In this document: positions 1-9,659 of the stretch, in pieces
Layout of the letters: each line of letters begins with the position of its first letter
How positions within the stretch are numbered: the stretch's first letter is position 1
Assembly: GCA_004352715.1 (NCBI GenBank)
Contig: SCFE01000064.1
Span: 665,537 to 729,536 of the forward strand
Reading direction: 5' to 3'
DNA: 64,000 nucleotides
Origin: Hofstenia miamia
Lineage: Eukaryota > Xenacoelomorpha > Acoela
Made by a program: the position numbers and the translations under genes
Notes under the pieces: generated by a model
Database searches by the model: none
Seen by the model: only the letters and a program-made list of their open reading frames with translations
Told to the model about the DNA's origin: nothing

Positions 1-1
1 C

Positions 2-454
2 GAAGAACTAATTAAAAAGCTCGAAACTCAATATAAATGGGCCATTAATGTTTGTAAACGAAGTTCTAGTGCTTTAAAAAAATATATTTATAAATCAATC
101 CCAAGTCCTAAACGGTTAATTCAAATAAATACTGCCACTAAATTTTTAAAAATTTTAAAATTCCTTCCACCCCATAATTGCATAAAAATCCCAGAATTTT
201 TGAACAAGATCAATAAAAGAACAAAAAGATTTACTGTAAACAAGTATAAATCTAAAATAAAGCGAAATTCTTTTATAAATAATGCAATAAGGCAATGGAA
301 TGAATTTCCCCAAGAGATCAAATGTATTAAAAATGTAAAACACTTTCACAAACATGTTAATGAATTAATTCTAAAGCAAAAGTTCATCTGTGGAAAAGCT
401 TGGATAGGCTACAAATCTTATAATACTGATTATACTACTACTACAAGACTATAA
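2..454 (+). CDS. non-LTR retrotransposon reverse transcriptase, C-terminal fragment
   Basis: The frame is open from base 2 to the TAA at 452-454 (about 150 codons) and is cut by the window edge, so no start is visible. The distal part holds RNSFINNAIRQWNEFPQEI. This resembles the stretch of a basic/Phe run followed by W-N-x-L/F-P-x-E that ends the ORF2 proteins of jockey/CR1-type elements, after the RT and thumb regions. It is Lys-rich and lacks the RT catalytic motifs, which would lie upstream. The uninterrupted frame suggests a relatively young insertion compared with the ORF-X it abuts. Recognition rests on the tail motif alone. Confidence 0.6.
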   Translation, partial: EELIKKLETQYKWAINVCKRSSSALKKYIYKSIPSPKRLIQINTATKFLKILKFLPPHNCIKIPEFLNKINKRTKRFTVNKYKSKIKRNSFINNAIRQWNEFPQEIKCIKNVKHFHKHVNELILKQKFICGKAWIGYKSYNTDYTTTTRL

Positions 455-585
455 TATCCATAGCCTAAAATGACGCTTTTCTTGTATATATTTCATGTCT
501 TTTTATTATTTTTGTACATTATTGACGCTATTTAGAGAATTTATCAGTTTCTGAAATTGTAAATAAAAGTCTCTAAATATAGAAT

Positions 586-605
586 ATCTTATCTTATCTT
601 ATCTT
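586..605 (+). repeat. (ATCTT)4 simple-repeat tail of the non-LTR element
   Basis: Four ATCTT units close the 3' UTR directly before unrelated coding sequence. Such short microsatellite tails are typical 3' ends of CR1/L2/RTE-like retrotransposons and mark the element boundary. Confidence 0.7.
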
Positions 606-613
606 ATATAATA

Positions 614-2533
614 TCAGCTACTAAAATCATCTACATGGATCTGCTCCTATGCAAGAAAATTCCGACGCACCATCTTGCAGTTGATACTCATCTGATTATT
701 GATACATGCATCCAGGCTCAGTCACTAGAGTCGATCAACATCAGCTACCTATGGACAAGTCCACCAGAGAAAAACTTGCGAAGCAGTGTCCACATGAGCT
801 CGCCATTGGTCCTGCCACCTGGAAGGTTAAGAATTGGCTCCTCCACTCATGCTCATTGCCTGCCTCTCCTGGGAAGACCAAGAAAGCCATGGAACATTAT
901 GAGAAATTCTATGCCTGTTAGACACACTCAAAAAGTATATGTGGGGAGTCACTGCTGAGACCAAGTTCCCCACTCTCTGTTCTGAATATGCACCTCTGTG
1001 CACCCATCGACTTATGCCCTGTGAGTATGGCTCAACACAGCAATTCCTCGAGTTGGTCGGCCACTATGACGTTTTGTCACGCATGGAGATCCTTTTCAAC
1101 CTGGAGTGGCTCAATTATCCTGAGTGTGGATACAGTAAACTTACCAAAACCCAGCGACAGGCTACCAAAGATGAGGAAATCATTCCAATCACTGTCTTAG
1201 GGCAAATGATGAAAACGCCCAAACAGTTTTACCATGAGGAAGAACTCTTGTCCTCATCAGTGATTGAGGTGTCACCTGCAACAAAAGCCCTTATCAAGGC
1301 TGTCAACTTAGAAAAGTTCTCTGGGGTCGCTGTCTCACGCAAACTTATGCCCACATGGTCTCTTACAGATAACAAGCAGATTTTGACCATCAAACACCAC
1401 CCTGAGGAGTTTGCTGAGAAGCCAGTGATCATTGATAGAGTTGTCAAGCCCAACAACAACAACGACATTTTAGGCCTAATGAAATGGTGCCTCACTGAAA
1501 TGCTCACCAAGGAGGAGTTGGTTCTTCTACTATCACCAGGGTGACAACTTGCCCTGGACGTAGAATGCACCACTGCACGCCTTTGTCTTTCTACTGCTCA
1601 AATTGAAAAACTACAGAGCCATGGACTCCGCAATGCTTTCTGGGATTCCATCAAGAAAGCCAAGATAAACTACCCCATCACAATCAGAACAGCCTCCCTC
1701 CAGAGTAAATCCAGTTTTGCCAAACTTGAGAAAAATGTCAAGAAGAATAACCTTCTCTGCATCCCACCACCTTGTTTAATGACGCCGCTGATTTTACCTT
1801 CATGGAGAGTGCGCCATGGTAAGAAAAAGGTTTCTGCCCACCTCAGCAACTGCCTCAACTACATTTCAACTGCCACCAAAGTCAATTGAGCGATGCTGAC
1901 CAAAGAGTACAAGGACACCCACGATGCATTGCTAGAAGGTGGTAATCCCAAATGAGTTTACATAGACAGGAAGCTGACTATCAAAGATATCTTTGAGAAG
2001 GGCCAGCCTATCTCTACCCAGTTGGAGAAAATTCACCGCACCATCAACTCACTTGACCCTCATGTTGTCATCCTATTTCAAGCTTACAATGTAACTAAGC
2101 ATATTGAGATCATCACTATGCTATGTGCTGGTATCACTAACCTCAAAGAAATGACACTGCAACAAGTAAATGAGTACTGCTCACTTTTCATTGATTATGC
2201 CACTCATATGGGATCTCTTAGGGAAGTCTTTCTACACTTTTATCCCAACACTAAGATTAGCGCAGAAGACGCACATACCTCAGATACAGACTGCTTAATG
2301 ACTCTTCTCATCACTCTCAAGAGCCTCTGCCTATATGAGCATTTCTTTGATACCTTCACTCAAAGGCTGAACATCTTGTGTCAAAACTTCCCCATCAGTT
2401 CAAGGTTACCTGAACTTAAGTACTTCCGATTACACAGTGAAACCATCACCCTAAGGGAGGCACTAATGCAGGTCACTAGGTGCCCTGTTATGCAGAAGTT
2501 TCATCCTGGGACAATGTATTGGCTAAGGAGATG
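614..2533 (+). pseudogene. ORF-X copy A (env-position ORF of family-2 Ty3 element), broken
   Basis: This is a decayed third ORF lying between integrase-side sequence (missing here) and the polypurine tract/LTR2. Open pieces at about 614-720, 706-921, 939-1544 and 2022-2534 are separated by frameshifts and stops. It aligns by eye to copy D (35.5-38.05 kb) and copy B (5.9-8.85 kb). Shared blocks are TDLLLCKK versus MDLLLCKK near 630, the S-T-R-E-x-L-A-x-x-C block near 760, MWGVTAETKF at about 939, YNVTKHIEIITML near 2090 and a D-A-H-T-S-D block near 2270. Relative to D it lacks a stretch between IIDTCIQAQ and the S-T-R-E block, and about 450 bp (1545-2021) is heavily mutated. There is no membrane segment or signal peptide. 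The function is unknown; see the findings for a possible SGNH-like C-terminus. Confidence 0.7.
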
Positions 2534-2572
2534 ATCAAAGAAGCACAAAAGTTACCTCAGCCTTAACCGTGC

Positions 2573-2583
2573 AATGGGGGGCA
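2573..2583 (+). promoter_or_regulatory. polypurine tract of family-2 element (copy A)
   Basis: A G-run (AATGGGGGGCA) directly abuts the TGTAGAGTCA start of LTR2 at 2584. A polypurine tract against the 3' LTR primes plus-strand DNA synthesis. Copy D has the same tract in the same place. Confidence 0.75.
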
Positions 2584-3471
2584 TGTAGAGTCACTTGGGG
2601 CCTCTTTTATTTTTATTTTCAATTTACAGGCACTCTCAAATTAATTCCATGCTATTCTGTAAATTAATTGTTAATTTTGTGATTATTTCAAACTTAAGTT
2701 TTGAACTTAATTATTGTCCCTCAGAGCTTTGGTATTACATGTAATTGCTCAGTTAATCTGTGAGGGAAACTAACTTTTGTAAGGAACGGTAAATATTTAC
2801 CTACTTTTTGTATAAATAGGGCATAAGATTGTAAGCAAATGCAAAATAATTTTGTTCTCACTGGATACCATTTGCTTTTTATTTTTATTATATTTCATTA
2901 ACCATTTTAGCTCTGGTATGAATTTTATAATAATGAAATTGTAAGATCAGGCAATAATGTAGGAGAACTCCACTGTGCCTGGGGTGATAACTTGCACCTT
3001 GACAGGTGTGAGCCTATATTGTGGTCACTTTAGGGCTACATATAGGGATAGGAAATTAGAGAACTACTATCTATTGATCAAACATGCACAAATTAAAACA
3101 CACCTCAAATATACTATGCTGTTGGCAAACACGAATATATGGTAACTACATGTTTATTAATATCTTATTACATGAGCTGAGTAGATAAACCTGGAGAAAA
3201 ATTATTTGTATTGAGCTAGAAATTACAACTTGAGACACACAATTAGCACCTTGGATTTGTAAGGATGGATTCTAAAGACTTGGCTTTGGTGTGATGCCAT
3301 GTGAATTGGTCACTACTTTAACCATCTTGGAATTACTTTTCTTTTCTACAATGAAATTGGTGAATTACCAATCTTCTATTGTTTTGTTAGAGCATGGGAT
3401 GCTCTTGGCAATGGTAATCTTCTGCAACCTTCATACTGCTTGAGCTGCTAGAAGCACCCTGTGATTCTACA
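2584..3471 (+). mobile_element. LTR2, complete (888 bp)
   Basis: It starts TGTAGAGTCACT and ends GTGATTCTACA, with 5'-TG/CA-3' termini and short inverted ends. It aligns with the LTR2 copies at 45920-46883 and 50283-51208. It is preceded by a polypurine tract, as a 3' LTR should be, yet it is followed by a primer-binding site, as a 5' LTR should be. Confidence 0.8.
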
Positions 3472-3489
3472 TGGTGACCCTGACGTGAT
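3472..3489 (+). promoter_or_regulatory. primer-binding site, family 2
   Basis: TGGTGACCCTGACGTGAT lies immediately after the LTR2 end. Its complement resembles the 3' end of a tRNA-Trp plus CCA (from memory of animal tRNA-Trp, so inferred). About 25 bases of family-2 leader follow before the sequence switches to inverted ORF-X. Confidence 0.6.
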
Positions 3490-3514
3490 TCTTGTACATT
3501 CTGGAGTGTCAATA

Positions 3515-4869
3515 ACAATGTTATTGTTAACCATTTCTTCAGTCATTTGATCTGGGTCTGAGACATTAGCTCTCATTATTGTGATAATTTCTACATGTTT
3601 AGCAGTATTATATATTGAGGTGTTTTATGGATTAGATTACATTACATGAGGTCTCCTTTACCAGAGAAAAGGGTTAGCATTTTTGTCTTGGTAACCATTG
3701 ATATAATCAAGTTGTTTAGCAATAGGTTTAACATTGTGATATATATGTTCCAGTGGTACATGTCCATCAGCATGGAGAAATGATCTTTTATCAACTTTGA
3801 TTTGTTCTGTTTGTATTTATCTGAGTTCACAGTTTTAACAAGAACACCCAAGTTGTATATCTACTGTTCATTGTCCTTGAGAGGCATATTTATTATGTAT
3901 TTCTTTTTTTGTTTTGATCACCATGCTGGTTGTAGGACTACTGCAAGCACTAGTGGTGATGGTAGGCAAGAATTGTTTTCTACATTCTTCAAGCAACATT
4001 TGTAATGTTGGTGTGAGTTCCAAATGAGTGATTCCTATAAATATAAGACAGTTCACCTGATTTCAAGCTATGTGCTACCATAGGGAATCAGATCATAAGT
4101 ACGGGCAGAATCATTCCACATTATATTCAGAGATACAAATTTTGTGGTTGTACATTTAGTGCCTTTCTTAGTGAAGATATCATTAGGGAAGTACTGTATA
4201 AGAGCCACTTCTTGAGATTTGCAGAGATAGAAGCAACAATTACCTCATGTGAATTTCTCTTGTGTAGTTTATCTCGTGTTCTGTTAGAGATAGGGAAAGT
4301 TAATATTGAATCATTAGTTATGAAAATAAAAATTAGCCTAAGTCTGGAACATGTTTCCTTGAAAAATGCTTGTCTAAAATCATTTGATCTTGTGGTTTTA
4401 GTAACTGTTGATTATTCAGTAGTTGTGATATGGATTCCATAGGTGATTTTTTCGAGATAGGCATAATCAATGTAAGAATAAGTTTGTGTGAGTGAGCACT
4501 GCAGTTGAGTTCCAGAAATGCTGCAGGAAAAGAACTTTAAAGTTTTGTGGCTTTAGAATGAAAAGTCATCCAGGCTGAATTCTAATTCATCTCCTCAAGC
4601 AATAGAGTGTGAATAAAACTTTAGAGTATTAAATACTGGATGTTTTTCAGTTTCTATAAGGAATGTTACCATAGAGCAACTGACTTTGCAATGAGCTGTG
4701 CTGAGTTGTTTGTTGATAGCTGAATTTGTTTCTAGTGAAATGTGAGATTCAATTATGTAATGGGCAGTACAAATAGCTATAAATTATGGTTGGTGTGTTT
4801 TATTGCTAACAGTAGAGACATGGGAGCATCATTATTCATAATGTTCTTTAGACCATTATTGAAAGGTAG
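3515..4869 (-). pseudogene. ORF-X copy E, inverted and badly decayed
   Basis: On the minus strand, 3540-3610 encodes KHVEIITIMRANVSDPDQMT, matching the ORF-X block YNVTKHIEIITML of copy A. Upstream (3640-3700) LFSGKGDLM matches LFSGVNDIVW of copy B, and about 3700-3790 matches the preceding I-x-x-Q-L block. Many stops and frameshifts interrupt it. Homology is clear to me only for about 3515-3800; 3800-4869 is assigned by position and is not confidently coding. It ends at the family-2 leader on one side and an LTR2 terminus on the other. Confidence 0.55.
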
Positions 4870-5508
4870 TGTAGAATCATGGGGAGCTCTGGCTACTTGT
4901 AGTGGTACTGTGAAACTCAAGAGTTAAGATAGAAGGTTGCAAAGTTTACTATAGCAGAGAGTGACCTGCATTCCAACAAAAGAAAGCAACATTGGTGGTT
5001 CACTGATTTGCCTAATAAACACAGAAATTCCAAAGAGAACTCCAGCAGTGACCAATTCACATGGCATCATGCTGAAGCCATATACACAAAGCCATCATTA
5101 CTCACCAAGGTGCTAATTGTGTGTCTCAAGTAGTAATTTCTAGCTCAATACACATTTTACCTCAAAGTTCTATTATCTCAGCTCATGTAAATAAAAAAAA
5201 CAAAAGGCACATAATTGTTTTGCATTCACATTCACCAATGGCATAGTATATTTGCAGTATATCAATAATATGTGCTTGTATGAATCAATTGAATAAAAGT
5301 TGTTTTTCCCTACATGTAATTGTAACCTAAAGTGACCACAATTCAGGCTGTGACCATTAAGGAGCTATTTGGCACCCCAGACCCAGTGCAGTTTCCTCCC
5401 AAATTGTTGCCAGATCTTAAGCAATAGTTATCCTAACCAAATCTTTGATGATAAATCTAAAGAGGGTTACTAGATAATAAAAGCAAAAAAGATCAAACAC
5501 AGTTGAAG
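4870..5508 (-). mobile_element. LTR2 fragment, interrupted by an LTR1 insertion
   Basis: The minus-strand LTR2 end (TGTAGAATCA on the plus strand) begins at 4870, and the sequence follows the LTR2 at 45920-46559 up to CACAGTTGAAG at 5508. There it is cut by LTR1. No primer-binding site lies at its left, so it is not a simple 5' LTR. The rest of this LTR2 does not appear on the far side of the family-1 element. Confidence 0.75.
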
Positions 5509-5915
5509 TGTAACATCCTCTACCAGGCCTTTAGCACTGTGTATTATTGTTAATAATTATCACTTGATTAACGGCAGGTGAGGATTTACTAATTTAGTAA
5601 ACTGCTGGATGTTTCCTCTTTGCTTAACTAGTTACGTTAACTGAGTATTAATCATCACTGTTTAGGTGACAAAGCCATGCAGTGTTTTCTGATTGACTAA
5701 CTGTGGGCTACTGCCTGAAGCAGATCTCCACACAACAGTTCTCCTCCTTCATTAGCGATTGACCAAGTTCATTGCACCATCTCAGCTCAATGAGAATTAA
5801 TTATGTGTACCTTACATTAGCTCAGTGCATGCACTCATGTCAAGACACTACTGACTTAAACTCTTTTGCGCTATTCCCTTCTAGTTCACAGCTTATTCCT
5901 TTGGATGATGCTACA
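5509..5915 (-). mobile_element. LTR1, 3' LTR of the family-1 element, internally deleted (407 bp)
   Basis: Bounded by TGTAACATCC and GATGATGCTACA (plus-strand view). Compared with the 1161-bp LTR1 at 44061-45221 it is almost identical but lacks about 750 bp in the middle, the junction being after GACTTAAACTC near 5860. Confidence 0.85.
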
Positions 5916-8849
5916 CGCCCTCCTCAGCTTGCATTATGGACAGCACAGGTCGTTTCCCATGCACGAGAGTGTCGGCTTTTCTTATGAGTGACTCTGCCTC
6001 ATTATCTTTCCACGTTATTGCTGCGTATTCAGATTGCTTTGTCATTTTCAGCACTGCCTCACTTTCAGTTGTCATGGTATTCGCGTATTTCAGAAATCGA
6101 GCTTCCCTGATGTTTTCTGCTATCAGTGTCATTTCTCGTAACTCATTCATTTTCCATGAGAAAATTTTGAAATATTTCTTGTACAAGCGGATTCCTTTTA
6201 TTGCTATCAGGAGCATCATCTGCACATTGGCTTTCCAGGTGTGGGCTAAGTCTGCTCTCATTTGTGTATTCGTGTAGAAGAAAGTAAAGACCTTTCATAG
6301 GCTATGTGTATTTGCCACGTCTTTATAAAATAAACTGATATTTTCCACTACTTCTTGTTCTGATATCTTGCCAGGATTATTCTTTCCAATGCACATCATT
6401 GTTACGATCTCCACTCTCTTTGTTACATTGTAGTAGCAATATATCTGTTCCCAAATGTCAGTCCATACAATGTCATTGACTCCTGAGAATAGCATGACTG
6501 CCCATGGCTGGCGTTTTTCTATTTCGCCTCTTAGCTCTTTAAGCTGGATGTGTATCACTTTTCCTCTTGTGTATAGTTGATCTGGTGAGATGGTACCTTC
6601 AATGTAAATGTGCTCCTTGTTATTGTTATCTAACAATATTCGTTTTGTTTTCTTGTAGTCCTCCCATTCTATCATCTCTGTGGCTTTGCATTGTGAGTTT
6701 ACATATGATTTATACTCATGCAGAAATGCTTTTGCTGGTTTTACTTCCTTTGGGAGTCTCCAGCTTGGCAGTACCATGGGTATTGCAATCGTTTTTGGCA
6801 GCATACACATTAAGATCTTAGTGTTGACGAGTCTCTAAATTTCTTTGTAAGTGCCCGTTGTGTTTGATGCTGTTGCTAAACCAATAGTAGCGGGGTAATT
6901 CATTTTAGCTTCTGGGATTGTCTCCCAAAATGATTGCGTAAGTCCCCTTCTGCTTAATTTCATTCGTATTCATTCCTGTATATCAACTTTTGATGTTATG
7001 CATTCAACATCAACCGGGATCTGGTTGAAGGGCTTCAGTAGTTCTTCTAAATATCTTTGCGTAAATGCTTTGGTGAACATTAATTTCATCGTCACAACCG
7101 TCTGTTGTTCTCTTATCCTCTGGTAGTTTCTCTCTGCTATCTCTTTCTTCTCCCTCATGAATTTTATTTCTACCAGGAACCGCTCGTCATCAGTATCAAT
7201 CCATTTGATTGTACTATCTTGGCTTGTGTCTACCCACTTTTCAATGTTTATTTTATCGATCGTCCTCTGTGTGTCTGGGGATAATAATAATTGCGATGAG
7301 GTTAGTAATAGTTCTTCTTTGCTGATCTCCTGTTGCGTTTTTGTCACCATTTCACATATTTCTACTGGTGTTGTTATCCCTCCTTTCTTCAGCATCTCGG
7401 CCCTTTTAATTATTTTAGTAAAAGTGCATCACTGGCTATCTCTAGCATAACGTTTCATGTTCTCGTTTATTGTTTGTTGCACGTCTTTCTGTTTTAGCAT
7501 TTTCCTCACGTCCTTGGTGTTAACTAATCTCCATTTTATTATTTTCTTTGTCATTATCCATGGTTGATTCTGCAATTGCTTCAATCGTGTTTCGGATGTC
7601 ACACCCCACATGTATTTTCACATTGGTTCTTCAAATATTTGTATCTCACTTGGGCAGATCCCTGTGATGTTCACCAGTTCTACTATTGATATTTTTCCTG
7701 TTGGGTGATGCTTCATTATTAACCTACTTAATAGTTTTTCCATGGTCTGCATCGGTTTTTCATTTTTATTTGGGGATTCACTCTTCTTGATATGCCCTTT
7801 AAATATCCAGTTCTTAGTCTGAGTATTCATCAGTGATAGTGTGATTTCAAACTTTTTAGCTTTTGTGAGTTTTATCCTTTGGTTCCTTGTCATGGGTAAC
7901 CTTAGATCTTTGTCTTCTGTGAGTAATATTGCTAGCAACCATGCGGACGTTCTATACCTGATTTCTGGCACATTCTTTTCTTCTAATACCAGTTTTCAGA
8001 AATCCTTTTTCATATTAAGTTCGTATGCTTGGTTAATTTCTGTTAGTACCATCTCTACTGTTTTATAATATTTGCGTTATGGTGCCTCTATCTTAATTTT
8101 GGGCCAGGAGTCATCTATTTTCTTCTGCATTTTCATGTTCACCCAGACGTTTTGAATTTCCTTCAAATGATCCTGGCGTTGAGTCATGCTGCACTTGATA
8201 AATAGTATCATGGCTTTTTCAAATCCTTCATTTCATTTAACATTTCCGCCATTTTCATTTGTTGATATAGATCAATCACTATGCTTGTCTCTATCATGAT
8301 TCCGTAGATCTGCGCCCAGTAATCAATTTGTAAGTTGAAACAAATTAGTTCTGATATTGTGAGCTCTTCTGTTCTTAATACCATGTCTTTTAAGTATCTT
8401 GGTAATTCCTCTAGATTCTCTCTCATTATGATGATTACTATTCTCACTTGTTGTACTCTTGCCATTCGCACTGTCTGATCAATCTGTTTTTGTAAGTGCT
8501 TGCTGTACTCTTTTTCTCTTAGCACATGTATAATTGTTAAATTGTCTTCATCCAAATTTATCTCTGGGATCTTTGCTATTTGTTCTTTATGCGCCATGAG
8601 TGCTTGTGCTGTCTCGAGTGTGAAGTCTTCATTAAATGTCATATGGGTGGTGCTTCTCATATATGGCCTGTCTATCGTTTCATTCAGTTCCTGTGGGTAG
8701 CTAATCAACACATTTACTTTAGGGTGGTTGTCTGCATCTAACACTATTGGTAAATTGCTTCCTTCCATTTTGGCGGTTTTTCTAATTAGTGTTTTTGTTT
8801 CTGGAGACAATTTCTCAAATGCATTGTGCCGCATTTTTGTGGTTGCCAT
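5911..8849 (-). pseudogene. ORF-X copy B: unidentified protein in env position (about 980 codons)
   Basis: This ORF lies 3' of integrase and ends at the polypurine tract, the slot used by env in errantiviruses. The chosen start is the ATG at 8849 (MATTKMRHNAFEKL), because upstream codons reach a stop within about 10 codons and copy C aligns from the same point. Open blocks are 8864-8208, 7971-7618, 7611-7429, 7395-6970, 6810-6295 and 6261-5911, separated by single stops or small frameshifts. It is Lys/Glu/Ile-rich, probably largely helical, with no signal peptide or hydrophobic anchor. Landmarks: AWLLAILLTEDKDLRL (about 7930), KYMWGVTSETRL (7620), YNVTKRVEIVTMM (6420), LFSGVNDIVW (about 6480) and a D-L-A-H block (about 6250). 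I do not recognise the family as a whole. The last 250 residues recall SGNH hydrolases, but a conserved nucleophilic Ser is not evident. Confidence 0.75.
5916..5927 (-). promoter_or_regulatory. polypurine tract, family 1
   Basis: On the minus strand, CTGAGGAGGGCG abuts the TGTAGCATC start of LTR1, the expected position for plus-strand priming. ORF-X runs through it and stops inside the LTR terminus. Confidence 0.6.
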
Positions 8850-8864
8850 AAAATAAGGGTGCAA

Positions 8865-9659
8865 TGTTTCCCATCGATCTTAGACATTCACTTTTCTCTC
8901 TCTCTAGATCTTACTGTACGCTCTGATGTTGTTTCTGAGGAGGCGTCTATCTGCCTCATCTGTAAAGGTATTCTGCTGGTGCTCAGTTCACAGTCCATAG
9001 GCTGCGAATCTGTGCCACTGGTGTCAACCGAGTTGCCCTTGAATCAGCTATCAGTTATGACCACTGGCACTTGACCAGCTGTGGTTCCAGTGGAGATACC
9101 TTTGGCCTTGAATCGCTTCTGGATCTCCATGGTTCTTCCACCACTTACACCTTCCGCTGGAACTCTGGTTGTGTCACCACCCTTTGAACTGACGAGGTGA
9201 TCCCCCAGAAGGAAAGTTAGACTGTGAAGAGGCCAATTGTCCGTTCATATCTCTGCCCTTAAATCAGCCTTGAGTACTATTTGGACGCCTCCTAACTCTG
9301 CGTTGCTTATTGGCCATCTCCTTATTCTCGTCCCTTCTGCCCTTGAATTGACATCTGGTTTGAGAACTTCTGCACACTCGCCTCCTCATGTTTGTGGTCG
9401 GGATTCCCTCAGTTGGTTGGTTGCGCCTCACTTGCTTCCTGAGTGGTTGATGCATCCTTCTCTAGTTTCCTAAATGCAGTTACTAAGTTTATATCCCATA
9501 TTTCAGGGTCATATGTAGTTTTATTTCTTGCAGCCCTCTGGGGTTGCACTCTCCTCTCCAATTGCTCATTTCCAATATCTGCTGTGAATTCTTCCTCAAA
9601 TTCCTCTCTGGTAGACTATCTAAATCACACATATCATACATAACCTCCTTGCCTTTAAT
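8865..9659 (-). repeat. integrase/ORF-X spacer with repeated GATTCAAGGGC-type motif
   Basis: This is about 800 bp without a long sense frame. The motif GATTCAAGGGC (read on the minus strand, allowing one or two changes) occurs at about 9035-9047, 9104-9115, 9255-9267, 9339-9351 and perhaps 9651-9663, in otherwise dissimilar sequence. The same motif recurs in the protease-RT spacer of this element and in the equivalent spacer of copy C, where the flanking sequence GGACTGTGAACTGAGCACCAG-like is also shared. Role unknown. Confidence 0.6.

Larger units (their letters stand above)
1..609 (+). mobile_element. 3' end of a non-LTR (LINE-type) retrotransposon
   Basis: An open frame runs from the window edge to a stop at 454. 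It is followed by about 130 bp of 3' UTR, an AATAAA at 561-566 and a short ATCTT repeat tail. A C-terminal RT ORF followed by a simple-repeat tail is the usual 3' anatomy of CR1/L2/jockey-like elements. Immediately after the tail (from about 614) the sequence reads as the middle of ORF-X copy A, so this copy appears to sit inside that ORF. The 5' part lies outside the window, so target duplications cannot be checked. Confidence 0.75.

Noticed and set aside
635-958. Plus-strand 107-codon ORF as an independent gene
   Set aside because: It is a frameshifted reading through ORF-X copy A; the homologous block lies in the overlapping frame at 706-921.
5911-8849. ORF-X as a classical retroviral envelope gene
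   Set aside because: Correct position, but no signal peptide, cleavage site, fusion peptide or membrane anchor is visible in copies A, B or D.
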